64,000 nucleotides of DNA from Dehalobacter sp. DCM (GTDB lineage Bacteria; Bacillota; Desulfitobacteriia; Desulfitobacteriales; Syntrophobotulaceae): contig NZ_CP092282.1 of assembly GCF_024972775.1 (NCBI RefSeq), positions 1,977,001 through 2,041,000 on the forward strand, read 5' to 3'. The translations under genes and the position numbers were made by a program. This document shows positions 35,282 through 43,637 of this stretch, one piece after another (position 1 is the stretch's first letter; the number at the start of each line of letters is the position of its first letter). The notes under the pieces were generated by a model. It did no database searches. It was not told the origin of the DNA and worked only from the letters and a program-made list of their open reading frames with translations.

Positions 35282-35767
35282 ATGCGCATTGCAGTATATC
35301 CGGGAACCTTTGACCCGGTGACGAACGGCCATATGGATATTTTACAGCGGGCAGTACTCTTGTTTGACCGTGTCATTGTCGGCGTTGCTTCCGATAATAA
35401 TAAACAAACTCTTTTTTCGCTGAATGAAAGGCAAGAGCTGATTCGCTACGAAACTAAAGATATGAAGAATGTCGAGGTTAAATCGTTTAGCGGACTCACG
35501 GTTGACTTCGCCCACCAATGCGAAGCCATTGCCTTAATTAGAGGCTTACGGGCTATAACCGACTTCGAATACGAATTCCAATTGGCTTTAATGAATAAAA
35601 AGCTGGCGCCCGATATCGAAACCGTTTTTCTGATGACCAACGGCGAATATTCATTTATCAGCTCGAGTTCGATCAAATGGGCAGCGAGTCTTAACGGGAA
35701 AATTTCTGAATTTGTGCCAATGAATGTAGAAAAAGCGCTTCTTGAGAAGTATAATAGAAAAGTCTAA
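35282..35767 (+). CDS. coaD: Phosphopantetheine adenylyltransferase CoaD, 161 aa
   Basis: Fourth step of coenzyme A biosynthesis: 4'-phosphopantetheine plus ATP to dephospho-CoA. YPGTFDPVTNGHMDIL carries the T/HxGH nucleotidyltransferase motif, RGLRAITDFEYEFQ the substrate loop, and YSFISSSSIK the second conserved motif. The length is the family standard. AAGGAG precedes the ATG. Confidence 0.94.
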   Translation: MRIAVYPGTFDPVTNGHMDILQRAVLLFDRVIVGVASDNNKQTLFSLNERQELIRYETKDMKNVEVKSFSGLTVDFAHQCEAIALIRGLRAITDFEYEFQLALMNKKLAPDIETVFLMTNGEYSFISSSSIKWAASLNGKISEFVPMNVEKALLEKYNRKV

Positions 35768-35794
35768 ACGGAATTATTGGTTGGAGGTATGCAA

Positions 35795-35992
35795 ATGTGG
35801 ACCGTGATCTATATCGCACCCAATAAGGCTGTCGCAGAAAAATACCAAAATGCTCTGTCCGCAGAAGGTATCCTGGTTCAGCTGCGAACGATTGGCTCCC
35901 AGGATTCAGCCGATGCCAGTATTGAAATACTCGTACCGGAATCGGAGGCGGAAGAAGCCAATGATGTCCTGACAAGTATTCGAATCTCATAG
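35795..35992 (+). CDS. DUF2007-like small protein, 65 aa
   Basis: Begins MWTVIYIAPNKAVAEKYQ and ends with EEANDVLTSI. The pattern, a beta strand followed by a helix carrying a substrate-independent E/L pattern and then GILVQLR, recalls the DUF2007 'putative signal transducing' fold seen in small Bacillota proteins. The ATG at 35795 is chosen because GGAGG is 7 bases upstream; the ATG at 35789 is too close. It lies 27 bases after coaD and may be co-transcribed. Function unknown. Confidence 0.65.
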   Translation: MWTVIYIAPNKAVAEKYQNALSAEGILVQLRTIGSQDSADASIEILVPESEAEEANDVLTSIRIS

Positions 35993-36211
35993 ATACGGTA
36001 GAGATTCACCGAGACATATCGGAATTGGGAAATTGGGAATACAGCGCTAAAGGTGAAACGAATTTCTATTATTAGCGATAGACAAATGATAGACAAACGC
36101 GAAAATAAAGTTTGTTTTACTCTTGCGTTTTTAGCGCTGATACTATAAAATATCAAAAGTAAGGTTGACCTGCAGCGTTTGATGAATCAACATAGCAAGT
36201 CGCTCCAAATT

Positions 36212-36298
36212 GCCGAAGTGGCGGAATTGGCAGACGCGTCGGTCTCAAAAACCGATGTCTTTGCGGACGTGCCGGTTCGACCCCGGCCTTCGGCACCA
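36212..36298 (+). tRNA. tRNA-Leu (anticodon CAA)
   Basis: The acceptor stem GCCGAAG pairs with CTTCGGC, then A and an encoded CCA. The anticodon stem TCGGT/ACCGA encloses CTCAAAA, anticodon CAA (reads TTG). A long variable arm (TGTCTTTGCGGACG) and GGTTCGACCC T-arm complete a class II tRNA. It stands at the left edge of the accessory region. Confidence 0.96.
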
Positions 36299-36618
36299 TA
36301 TTGAGACTTATCAAGGGTTTAGCGGATTTTAGAATCTGATGGACTCTTGATTTTTTTATTTCCTTTTTAACATATAGCTTGTGCCAAATGCGACAGCGCA
36401 TTTGTATTTACCTGGTAAGGAAGGCTTACTCTAAATACGATAACGTTGTCGTATTTGTCTATAAATAATAGGGCCATAAATAAAACATGGGTTTCGTATG
36501 GTAATATTTATAAGAATACTTAACTTAAAAAGGATAATCATGATAAATGTAGAATATTTTGGAATAATAACGGTAGGATTAGCATTATTTTTGAGGTATT
36601 TACAAAAGGGGTGGAAGT
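36299..36618. other. Gap after the tRNA gene
   Basis: AT-rich sequence with no convincing gene, terminator or mobile element. An imperfect repeat of 'gcgcatttgtatttacc' and 'tacgataacgttgtcgtatttgtc' is visible, the latter a small palindrome (ATACGATAACGTTGTCGTAT, 36437-36456). Confidence 0.5.
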
Positions 36619-37227
36619 ATGATTAATCTTGATAGATTATTGGCAATAGAAAAAGAAAATTTACTCGAACTCTCTAAAACTTTAGAGGCAGAAGACATAT
36701 CTCTGCTGGTAGAATGGTTAACTGAAAAAGATGATAAGTTGAGATATCATTCATTGTTATTATTAGAACATCGTTCTGAGGAATATGATGATGTGTATCC
36801 TTTTTGGAATATTTTTTGTGAAAAGTTAAAGAGTACTAATTCTTATCAGAGAAGTATTGGAGTAAGGCTTATTGCAGTTAATGTAAAATGGGATAGGGAT
36901 AACAAAATTGATACAACAATTAATGACTATTTAAAAATCATAGATGATGAAAAGCCGATTACGGTACGCCAGTGTATACAGTCATTAATCAAAATAGTTC
37001 TTTACAGGCCAAACTTACATAATAAAATTGCAAACGAACTTATATCCGTTGATATTATGGATGTTAAACCGACAATGAGAAAGCTTATATTAACTGATAT
37101 TCTAAATATTCTTTTGTTGATTAAAAAACATCAAACTACAGAAGAAATTGATACATACATTTTTAAAGCACTTACAGGCGGATTACTTGATAAGAAAGCG
37201 ATAAAACAAATAGAATTGATGTTATAG
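36619..37227 (+). CDS. Helical-repeat (HEAT-like) protein, 202 aa
   Basis: Begins MINLDRLLAIEKENLLELS. It is a succession of amphipathic helices (LRYHSLLLLEHRSEEYDD, SYQRSIGVRLIAVNVKW, PITVRQCIQSLIKIVLY) with the spacing of HEAT/armadillo repeats. There is no catalytic motif, signal peptide or membrane segment. It is AT-rich with a small GGGGTGG ribosome site. Such proteins are usually binding scaffolds. It lies alone, with an IS110 fragment after it. Confidence 0.65.
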   Translation: MINLDRLLAIEKENLLELSKTLEAEDISLLVEWLTEKDDKLRYHSLLLLEHRSEEYDDVYPFWNIFCEKLKSTNSYQRSIGVRLIAVNVKWDRDNKIDTTINDYLKIIDDEKPITVRQCIQSLIKIVLYRPNLHNKIANELISVDIMDVKPTMRKLILTDILNILLLIKKHQTTEEIDTYIFKALTGGLLDKKAIKQIELML

Positions 37228-37414
37228 AAGATTTTTTTGGGGTAGCGGCCTTGGCTTCGCGGGCCGACCAACGTCAGATAAACCAGCTAATCCTTGTCAT
37301 TAAAAACATCTTAAAATATCATACCTCATGTAAAAGAGGTAATAACAAAGCAAGCCTACAGAATAAACTTTCAAAAAGAGAAAAAATTAAAGGAATGCTC
37401 TAAGTAAAAGAGAA

Positions 37415-37683
37415 TTAGTGACTTAAAGAATAGGGGTTTCCGGAAGAAAGAATCCCATTAATTATCCAAATAAGCTTATTACAAGCGGCAATAATAGCGG
37501 TCTTAGTGGGTTTACCTTCCGCCAGTTTCTTCGCATAAAACTCATAGAGGATCTTATTACGCGGGCCGCCTGGCAAATTGCTGTTTCCTGCAACTGTAGC
37601 CTGATATAAAGCCTTACGTAGATAACTGGAGCCTCGTTTGGATATCTTATTCTTACTCGCGTTGAAGTTTCCTGATTGAAAAA
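37415..37683 (-). pseudogene. IS110-family transposase, C-terminal fragment
   Basis: Translating the minus strand gives SGNFNASKNKISKRGSSYLR followed by KALYQATVAG, RNKILYEFYAKKLAEGK, and AIIAACNKLIWIINGIL before a stop at 37415. This is the C-terminal (transposase 20) part of the IS110/IS1111 group. No start codon or catalytic DEDD half is present, so only about 90 residues survive. Confidence 0.85.
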
Positions 37684-37790
37684 CAGAAGGATAGAATAGA
37701 TTTTAGGTATATCTTTGAGTTAGTCGGGTTTACAGTAATATTAGATAATGTGTGACGTTATTATATATATTTTGAGGTGTGAGGTATTAG

Positions 37791-38207
37791 ATGAATAAAA
37801 TGAAAGAAGAGTTGATTGCTCCTTGTGGTATGAATTGTAGAATTTGTTTAGGTTACCAAAGAGAGAAAAATCAATGCAAAGGGTGTCGGAGTGATATAGA
37901 TAATAAGTGTAAAACAAAAGGTCGTGTTAGTTGCATAATCAAAAACTGTTCAATAATTCAAAGCAATGAATCGGGATTTTGCATTGAGTGCAATAAATTT
38001 CCTTGCCGAAGGCTGAAACAATTGGATCAACGATATCGAACAAAATATCATATGAGTATGCTTGAGAACCTGGAGCATATAAAGCAATATGGCATGGATT
38101 CATTTTTACGAAATGAGGAAACTAGATGGACTTGCAAAGAATGTGGCAATTTTGTTTGCGTACATAGAGTTTTTTGTTTGGTTTGCAAAACTCCATACAT
38201 GGAGTGA
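37791..38207 (+). CDS. DUF3795 cysteine-rich protein, 138 aa
   Basis: The N-terminal pattern IAPCGMNCRICLGYQREKNQCKGC and the later FCIECNKFPCRRL are typical of DUF3795. About 18 Cys are present, the last group being CKECGNFVCVHRVFCLVC, so several metal sites or Fe-S clusters are possible. GTGAGG precedes the ATG. Two other DUF3795 genes lie at 41267 and 49420. The function of the family is unknown. Confidence 0.82.
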   Translation: MNKMKEELIAPCGMNCRICLGYQREKNQCKGCRSDIDNKCKTKGRVSCIIKNCSIIQSNESGFCIECNKFPCRRLKQLDQRYRTKYHMSMLENLEHIKQYGMDSFLRNEETRWTCKECGNFVCVHRVFCLVCKTPYME

Positions 38208-38269
38208 GTATTTTTCTATCATAAATGAAGCTTCAGGGATTTTCTTATTTTGTAATGCTGTTTTAAGAG

Positions 38270-38734
38270 TTATTTTCTAATTTTTAGAACCACGCCTTTA
38301 TTTGCTTTTTGAAGTGTAACAGACGAAATAATAACAAGAGAATTAGGAGACCCTCCCCCGGTATATACAACGTCCATTTCCATTACCTTTGGATCTATAA
38401 GAAATTGCGCGGAATAACCAAATGAAGGGACTCCACCGCAGGGATATCCGGTTTTTTCTAGAATCTCTTCAGGTGTAGCTGTCCTAGGCTGAGCGATATT
38501 AAGTATATTACCTATTTTGGTGGTACTTACCCTATCTGTACCTTTTACTATAGCTATAATGAGATTATTATTCTCATCAATCAGACAGATGTTTTTGACA
38601 AAATCATCTGGCGAAGAATTAGATGCTTTGGCAGCTTCTTCTACGGAATGGCAAGATTCTTTAAAAACTAAGTGTTCTGCATCTAGACAATTAAAATTTA
38701 TATAATCTTTCAACTTAGACTCGAACTGGTTCAT
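38270..38734 (-). CDS. YbaK/EbsC-type aminoacyl-tRNA deacylase domain protein, 154 aa
   Basis: A stand-alone editing domain of the YbaK/ProX group, which hydrolyses mischarged tRNA such as Cys-tRNA-Pro. Seen are LVFKESCHSVEEAAKA, KNICLIDENNNLIIAIVKG (with the catalytic-type Lys), EEILEKTGYPCGGVPSFGY and VYTGGGSPNSLVII. The ATG at 38734 has AGGAG 7 bases upstream and is preferred over a TTG 18 bases earlier. Which tRNA it edits is not determined. Confidence 0.85.
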   Translation of the reverse strand: MNQFESKLKDYINFNCLDAEHLVFKESCHSVEEAAKASNSSPDDFVKNICLIDENNNLIIAIVKGTDRVSTTKIGNILNIAQPRTATPEEILEKTGYPCGGVPSFGYSAQFLIDPKVMEMDVVYTGGGSPNSLVIISSVTLQKANKGVVLKIRK

Positions 38735-39028
38735 GTGGAATCTCCTAAACAATTTTATAATTACGTTTTATACCACATTAAAATATTCAGGTCAATACTA
38801 TTTTTAAAAATAGGTCTTGTAAAAGAATTTTAGTCAATCCGTTTCGAGGTTAAGACAACTAAAAATATAATATCTGAAAATCCGGTGGAGATCATCAAAA
38901 TCCAGATGCTTTATTTCCACCCGAGTATAATCGGAATTTGAAAACTAATTGTAAAACACGTAGATTCCTGTAACTTTTTGTTCTGAACAAATAGAAAACG
39001 AGTGAGAAAAACATCATATAGTTGAGCA

Positions 39029-39072
39029 AGCTTGTCCCAGATTCGTCACCAGTGACGAATCTGGGACAAGCT
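39029..39072. repeat. Perfect inverted repeat, 21-bp arms
   Basis: AGCTTGTCCCAGATTCGTCAC (39029-39049) and its exact reverse complement (39052-39072) flank a 2-base loop CA. There is no T-run. It is isolated in a gene-free stretch. Confidence 0.9.
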
Positions 39073-39349
39073 CAGTTGGAGGCTACACCAGAGAGACTTG
39101 TATCGTAAAGAAGGAATTTGTCAATTTGCCCACAAATTACATATGTATTCATCGTTCGACTTAGATACATGAGTTTAACTATTAATTATCAAGATAACAT
39201 GCATGTATCGGTTTGTGTGGGATAAATGAATGTATCATGGCTGTATCATAGTTGTTTCATATTTACAGGTATCGATTAAACTAAATAGTATAGATTTTGT
39301 TCACGAAATATAAATATCTAGGTTTATCAGGGTATTTTCGGCGGGCAAC

Positions 39350-39390
39350 AGATAACACGGCATTCTCGCCACATTGAGGGGCCTCCCACT
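39350..39390. repeat. AGATAAC-type half-element, copy 1
   Basis: AGATAACACGGCATTCTCGCC followed by ACATTGAGGGGCC. It resembles one arm of the palindromic element at 39623 read in reverse (AGATAACGTCCCGCC...). No matching second arm is found. Confidence 0.4.
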
Positions 39391-39535
39391 TCGTAGAACA
39401 GTAAGCGATTTATGATGTTCAGAACAAAAGAAAAAGCCAAGACTTAAAGGTAATGTCGAACCGTCTGAGGAGAGAGCCCGCGAAGTTCCATTCTAGATTT
39501 CATTTGCAAAAAATGGTAAGATAGGGTATATCAGT

Positions 39536-39606
39536 TTTGAGTCATGAAAAAATCATCCTTTCAAAGCTAATAGTGAGAGCTTGAGAAGATGATATCATGA
39601 CTCAAA
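39536..39606. repeat. 71-bp hairpin element with 12-bp terminal repeats
   Basis: TTTGAGTCATGA (39536-39547) and TCATGACTCAAA (39595-39606) are perfect inverted copies, and ATCATC/GATGAT pair inside them. No ORF. It has the look of a MITE or the ends of a deleted insertion sequence. Confidence 0.6.
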
Positions 39607-39622
39607 TTGAATTAGGTTATTA

Positions 39623-39726
39623 TTCTATAAGCCACCGCGCAGCGGTTTAATACAACACGGTGTTCCCGCAACTTAGAGGTAGATAAATACGGTTAGGGCG
39701 CGGCGGGAACCGGCGGGACGTTATCT
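39623..39726. repeat. attC-like palindromic element, copy 2
   Basis: It begins AGCCACCGCGCAGCGGTTTA, continues ACACGGTGTTCCCGC, and ends GCGGGAACCGGCGGGACGTTATCT. TTCCCGC pairs with GCGGGAA across about 40 bases. It lies between the end of the coat genes and the hairpin at 39536. Its left part recurs right after the GNAT gene (40991). Confidence 0.55.
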
Positions 39727-39742
39727 TAAATCACCTAGATGA

Positions 39743-40108
39743 TTACTGTGGATAGGGTAACTGGACTTTGTATTTTGTAAAGACTTCAAGTGTATCAGAA
39801 ATTTGTTGCGGAGTAGCAATATCGGCCTGATATTCTCCAAGGTTAAATAATTCTTCAAATAAATAACGCTGAACCTGCTTTAAATTATTTAGGTTTTTTA
39901 TTACAGTATTGTAAAGCTGCTCGTCAAGAATCTCTTTAGACCCGGTTGTGTATCCTTCAATAACGTACTTTTCACTCAACAGAGTATCATTTAATCTATC
40001 ACGCAAGTTAAAAGAGGGATCTTTTTCTTTTGGAAGAACTGGGGACTTACCTTTTCCGATTTTCTGAACCCCTAATGGGCTTGTTACTATTGAGTTATTG
40101 TCAATCAT
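39743..40108 (-). CDS. Spore coat protein, CotF-like, 121 aa
   Basis: After a low-complexity start (with VQKIGKGKSPVLPKEKDPS), the domain LNDTLLSEKYVIEGYTTGSK and the long helix LYNTVIKNLNNLKQVQRYLFE match the CotF coat-protein fold, a four-helix ferritin-like bundle without clear metal ligands. The start overlaps the end of the upstream coat gene by 4 bases (ATGA), so the two form an operon. It is expected in the outer layers of the spore. Confidence 0.75.
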   Translation of the reverse strand: MIDNNSIVTSPLGVQKIGKGKSPVLPKEKDPSFNLRDRLNDTLLSEKYVIEGYTTGSKEILDEQLYNTVIKNLNNLKQVQRYLFEELFNLGEYQADIATPQQISDTLEVFTKYKVQLPYPQ

Positions 40109-40320
40109 TGTACCATTCCTCCTTGATTGGGCTGTTGTTGGAGATAAGTTAACAGGTTTAAATAGTTTTGCTGATGGATTTGTCCTACGTTATTAAATAC
40201 TCCCTTAAATACAGGATCTACCTCCTGGTTGGCACATTCGTTACACTTTTTCGCTATAAGCAGTTCCCAAGATAGAAAATCTTTAATATAATTGAGCTCT
40301 TTGACTGACAGGTTAGGCAC
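40105..40320 (-). CDS. Spore coat-associated protein, CotF-like short form, 71 aa
   Basis: Helical protein starting MPNLSVKELNYIKDFLSWEL, with KKCNECANQEVDPVFKGVF and QIHQQNYLNLLTYLQ, the pattern seen in small CotF-like partners. Two Cys (CNEC) could bind a metal or form cross-links. It is the first gene of the pair with the 121-aa coat protein. GGAGGTGTG precedes the ATG. Confidence 0.75.
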   Translation of the reverse strand: MPNLSVKELNYIKDFLSWELLIAKKCNECANQEVDPVFKGVFNNVGQIHQQNYLNLLTYLQQQPNQGGMVQ

Positions 40321-40406
40321 TTACACACACCTCCAAATTGTTTATATAATAGATTTTGCTTTATACTCACCTATTATGTATTTTGTGCAAGCGGAAAGAC
40401 GATGAC

Positions 40407-40445
40407 ACCAGATAACAGGGTGTTACCAAAATCTGAGATAATATG
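40407..40445. repeat. AGATAAC-type half-element, copy 3
   Basis: AGATAACAGGGTGTTACC lies between the divergent coat operon and the GNAT gene. It is similar to the arms at 39350 and 39623 but is degenerate, and no second arm is clear. Confidence 0.35.
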
Positions 40446-40516
40446 GACGTATAACCAGACTTCGTAAACTCGCAAAACGTTCTACGACAGTCACCGGGAA
40501 GAAAGGAGAATTTTAG

Positions 40517-40996
40517 ATGATTAGACAATGTGAACCCAGTGAAAGTGAAATATTATATGAAATAGTTAATGATGCTGCACAAGCTTACCAAGGTGTCATT
40601 CCAATTGATTGTTGGAATGAACCATATATGCCAAAAGAGGAACTATTACACGAGATTAGTCAAGGAGTTCGATTTTGGGGACTTGAAGAGGACGGACAAT
40701 TGCTTGGAATTATGGGTATTCAGGATGTCAATGATGTAACGTTGATAAGACATGCTTATGTACGAACCGAAAGAAGGAACTCAGGAATAGGTGGGAAGTT
40801 AATCTCACATTTAAAAACTTTGACAAACAAACCTCTACTGATTGGGACATGGGCAGCCGCGGATTGGGCCATTAGGTTTTATGAAAAACATGGCTTTAAG
40901 GTTGTTTCAATTGAAGAAAAGAATAATTTATTAAGGAAGTATTGGAATATCTCTGAACGTCAAGTAGAGACATCAGTCGTCTTAGCTGAAGCATGA
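40517..40996 (+). CDS. GNAT-family N-acetyltransferase, 159 aa
   Basis: Acetyl-CoA-binding motif A is clear (RHAYVRTERRNSGIGGKLI, with R/QxxGxG/A as RNSGIGG), followed by LLIGTWAAADWAIRFYEKHGF typical of motif B. It acetylates an amine on an unknown small molecule or protein. GAAAGGAG precedes the ATG. It lies between two repeat elements, as a single gene. Confidence 0.85.
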   Translation: MIRQCEPSESEILYEIVNDAAQAYQGVIPIDCWNEPYMPKEELLHEISQGVRFWGLEEDGQLLGIMGIQDVNDVTLIRHAYVRTERRNSGIGGKLISHLKTLTNKPLLIGTWAAADWAIRFYEKHGFKVVSIEEKNNLLRKYWNISERQVETSVVLAEA

Positions 40997-41035
40997 GTAA
41001 AGCCACCGTGCAGCGGTTTAGTAAAACACGGTAGC
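40991..41035. repeat. attC-like half-element, copy 4
   Basis: AAAGCCACCGTGCAGCGGTT and TAGTAAAACACGGTAGC repeat the left part of the element at 39623, with few changes. It starts at the stop codon of the GNAT gene, the position expected of a cassette recombination site. The second arm is missing or degraded. Confidence 0.5.
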
Positions 41036-41266
41036 TAATGACGCACCATCCTTGGCACGGACGAAAAGAGGTTTTGCTGGAATAATCACAAATGATAAAA
41101 AAATAATCGAATGTTTATTTGCTTATAGATCAATGTACTAGAATTCAGCAATTCGCGACACGTTAGTATGCCAAGCAAAGCTTGATACTTCTTGCAAGGA
41201 GAAAATCCTGGCTGGGCAAGGTCATATTAGATAATTGTGTGAGGTATAACAGATAGGGGGATAAAA

Positions 41267-41533
41267 ATGTTCGAATCACGATGCGGCGTGTGCTGTAGCA
41301 GTTGTGAGAGGAAAGAAAAAGTAAATTGCATGGGCTGCCCCGATATGAAGATACCTTTTTGGGGAGGTGAATGCAAGGTAAAAACCTGCTGCGAAGATAA
41401 AGGACTAAATCATTGTGGAGAATGTGGGGATTTTCCTTGTGAAATGCTTTCCAATATGGGTATAGATCAAGGTTATGATCCAATGCCTAAGATTAAGCAG
41501 TGTTTGAAATGGGCGGATAAGAAAATAACATAA
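41267..41533 (+). CDS. DUF3795 cysteine-rich protein, 88 aa
   Basis: Compact member of the same family as 37791 and 49420. CGVCCSSCERKEKVNCMGC at the start, then CKVKTCCEDKGLNHCGECGDF and PCEML. Fourteen Cys in 88 residues suggest metal or Fe-S binding. GATAGGGGGATAAAA gives a fair ribosome site. Function unknown. Confidence 0.82.
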   Translation: MFESRCGVCCSSCERKEKVNCMGCPDMKIPFWGGECKVKTCCEDKGLNHCGECGDFPCEMLSNMGIDQGYDPMPKIKQCLKWADKKIT

Positions 41534-41930
41534 GAACTTATATAATTATGTTGTATTGGTTTTTATTGCTTTATGTAATAACAATCCATAGATAATTAAT
41601 GCACATTTTTAAATGATAAAGTAAATATGAAGAGGCTTAAGGGGCACCCGTCCATGGTGGCTCCATAACCACAGTCTACATATGGGACTTGTCTGTTTTG
41701 ATCAGCCCACGAACAGCAAAATAAATTACGTATCCGTCAGTTCAAGGGGACGATTTAAAAGGGAAGTGGAATTCGATGAACAAGTGAAGCTATAGGAACA
41801 CTTCTTCACGCAACAGCAAAAGGAAAAATTGATCGGAAACAGGCTTTGAATTTTTAGAGATTGAATGAAAGACGAATACAGGGGGATAAAACGATCTTTT
41901 TAATATTTAAAATTTTTAGGGAGATATATA
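41534..41930. other. Gap between DUF3795 and DUF1697 genes
   Basis: AT-rich at both ends with a more mixed middle (about 41640-41800) that has no open frame of note. A stretch reading through several stops suggests old coding sequence, but no family is recognisable. I see no clear repeat or RNA. Confidence 0.45.
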
Positions 41931-42470
41931 ATGAAGTATATTGCACTGCTCCGAGGAATAAATGTTGGCGGTAATAATATTGTCTCTATGTTTGATTTAA
42001 AAAACTGTTTCGAGAATGCAGGTTTTAAAAATACGACGACTTATATTAACAGCGGTAATGTCATCTTCGACAGTGAAGAAAGCGATATCAATAATCTCTC
42101 AAGTTATTGTAAAGATATCCTGGAGAAAAAGTTCGGGTTCCAAATCGACTTGGCACTGATCAATGTCCATACCTTAAAAGAAGCGTTGGATAATGTACCC
42201 GAATGGTGGGGGGATGATCCTAATTCAAAGCATAATGCCATATTTGTAATCCAACCGGCCACAGCAGAAGAAATCATAGCGGATGCAGGAAAAATAAAAC
42301 CGGAGTATGAACAGCTATATGCTTATAAAGAGATAATATTTTGGTCGGCTCCATTGAAAACCTATTCCAGGACCCGGTGGTCTAAGATAGTTGGAACAAA
42401 GGCGTATAAGAGTATTACGATCCGAAACGAAAACACAACAAAGAAGTTACTGAAATTGGCATCATTGTAG
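41931..42470 (+). CDS. DUF1697 protein, 179 aa
   Basis: The N-terminus KYIALLRGINVGGNNIVSM and TYINSGNVIFDS are diagnostic of DUF1697. The C-terminal part contains NTTKKLLKLA. It has an alpha-beta fold of two ferredoxin-like units. The family is widespread and uncharacterised, often in accessory regions. The ATG follows GGGAGATATATA. Confidence 0.88.
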   Translation: MKYIALLRGINVGGNNIVSMFDLKNCFENAGFKNTTTYINSGNVIFDSEESDINNLSSYCKDILEKKFGFQIDLALINVHTLKEALDNVPEWWGDDPNSKHNAIFVIQPATAEEIIADAGKIKPEYEQLYAYKEIIFWSAPLKTYSRTRWSKIVGTKAYKSITIRNENTTKKLLKLASL

Positions 42471-42517
42471 GTGTAGGAAACCGCCAGGACTACACGACAT
42501 TTCCGGAGGTATAGACT

Positions 42518-43453
42518 ATGAACGTTTTAATTTTTGGTGGAACCGGTTTTCTCGGAAGGAAACTAACCCAGGAATTAATCGCTAATGGTTATCGGGTCAC
42601 GGTTGTAACACGAAATATGAGTATCTCAGCGAATCGGGTTGATCATACTGTCAAGTTAATGACGTGGGATAATAGTACTCCGCTGTCTTCAGTCGGTAAT
42701 ACTAAGGAATATGATATCGTTGTTAATTTTGCCGGGGAGTCAATTGGTACCCGTCGCTGGTCTGACTCAGTTAAGCAGGAAATAGTGAATAGTCGGGTAA
42801 AGACAACGCGTGCTATTGTTGAGGCTATAAATGACGGGATTATGAATCCAAAGGTTCTAATAAACGCTTCAGCCGTAGGATATTATGGGCCCCGCCAGGA
42901 TGATAAGATAACCGAGAATGAAGGCCCGGGACAGGATTTCCTTGCGGATGTTTGCCGGAAATGGGAAGATGAAGCTTTTAAGGTCCGAAGTCAATCTACT
43001 CGCGTCGTTACTATTCGTATTGGGGTCGTATTAGGCAGTCAAGGTGCTCTTCCACGAATGATTATACCGTTTAAATTTTACGTTGGGGGTCCATTAGGTA
43101 AAGGGAATCAGTGGCTTCCATGGATTCATATTCACGATCTTATGCGCATGCTTCAATTTATCATCGAACATGATGCGGTTATTGGCCCTGTAAATGGAAC
43201 GGCACCCGAACCAGTAACAATGGAAGACTTTACAACGGTTTTAGGAAAAGTCTTAAAGAGACCATCATGGTTTCCGGTACCTGATTTCGTATTGAAAATT
43301 GTCTTAGGCCAAATGTCTGAAATGTTATTAAATGGTCAACGGGCAATTCCTCAAAAAATTTGTGATAGTGGTTTTAAGTTTGAATTTACTGATTTAAGGT
43401 CGGCTTTGGAAGAAATTTTGAAGAACAAGAACAAGAACAGGAACGCTGTCTAA
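42518..43453 (+). CDS. TIGR01777-type NAD(P)-dependent epimerase/dehydratase, 311 aa
   Basis: Short-chain dehydrogenase-like Rossmann protein of the YfcH/SulA-homolog group. GGTGFLG (residues 7-13) binds the dinucleotide; VNFAGESIGTRRWSD and INASAVGYYGPRQDD (with the Tyr of the active site) are the family landmarks, and PWIHIHDL follows. Substrate unknown. The C-terminus ends in an Asn/Lys-rich tail. CGGAGGT precedes the ATG, 47 bases after the DUF1697 gene; the two may share a transcript. Confidence 0.86.
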   Translation: MNVLIFGGTGFLGRKLTQELIANGYRVTVVTRNMSISANRVDHTVKLMTWDNSTPLSSVGNTKEYDIVVNFAGESIGTRRWSDSVKQEIVNSRVKTTRAIVEAINDGIMNPKVLINASAVGYYGPRQDDKITENEGPGQDFLADVCRKWEDEAFKVRSQSTRVVTIRIGVVLGSQGALPRMIIPFKFYVGGPLGKGNQWLPWIHIHDLMRMLQFIIEHDAVIGPVNGTAPEPVTMEDFTTVLGKVLKRPSWFPVPDFVLKIVLGQMSEMLLNGQRAIPQKICDSGFKFEFTDLRSALEEILKNKNKNRNAV

Positions 43454-43637
43454 ACACGTATTATGGAATGATTTTAAATACGAATCAGAACGCTTATGGT
43501 ACAAGTTGTTTTGATTTGTATTTTTTTTGTCTGTACGTTTACATCCAAAAAGTTCAGATAAAATTCACATTGAAAACAATTGGATAACACATTGCGCAGA
43601 TATACTTTGAATAATAAAACACGGAAGGGGCTCAATC

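Larger units (their letters stand above)
38735..39742. other. 1-kb gap holding repeats and remnants but no gene
   Basis: No plausible gene on either strand. Contents: a 21-bp-arm palindrome (39029-39072), a single arm beginning AGATAACACGG (39350), a 71-bp hairpin element (39536-39606), and an attC-like palindromic element (39623-39726). A stretch near 38885-38940 (translating NPVEIIKIQMLYF) could be a degraded transposase scar but is too short to call. Confidence 0.6.

Noticed and set aside
36270-36298. Direct repeat of the tRNA 3' end as an island attachment site
   Set aside because: I looked for a second copy of the TTCGGCACCA region near 53 kb and did not find one by eye.
36153-36401. 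Open frame of 82 codons on the minus strand
   Set aside because: It lies across the tRNA-Leu gene; its AGVEPARPQ-like translation is a well-known false product of antisense tRNA sequence.
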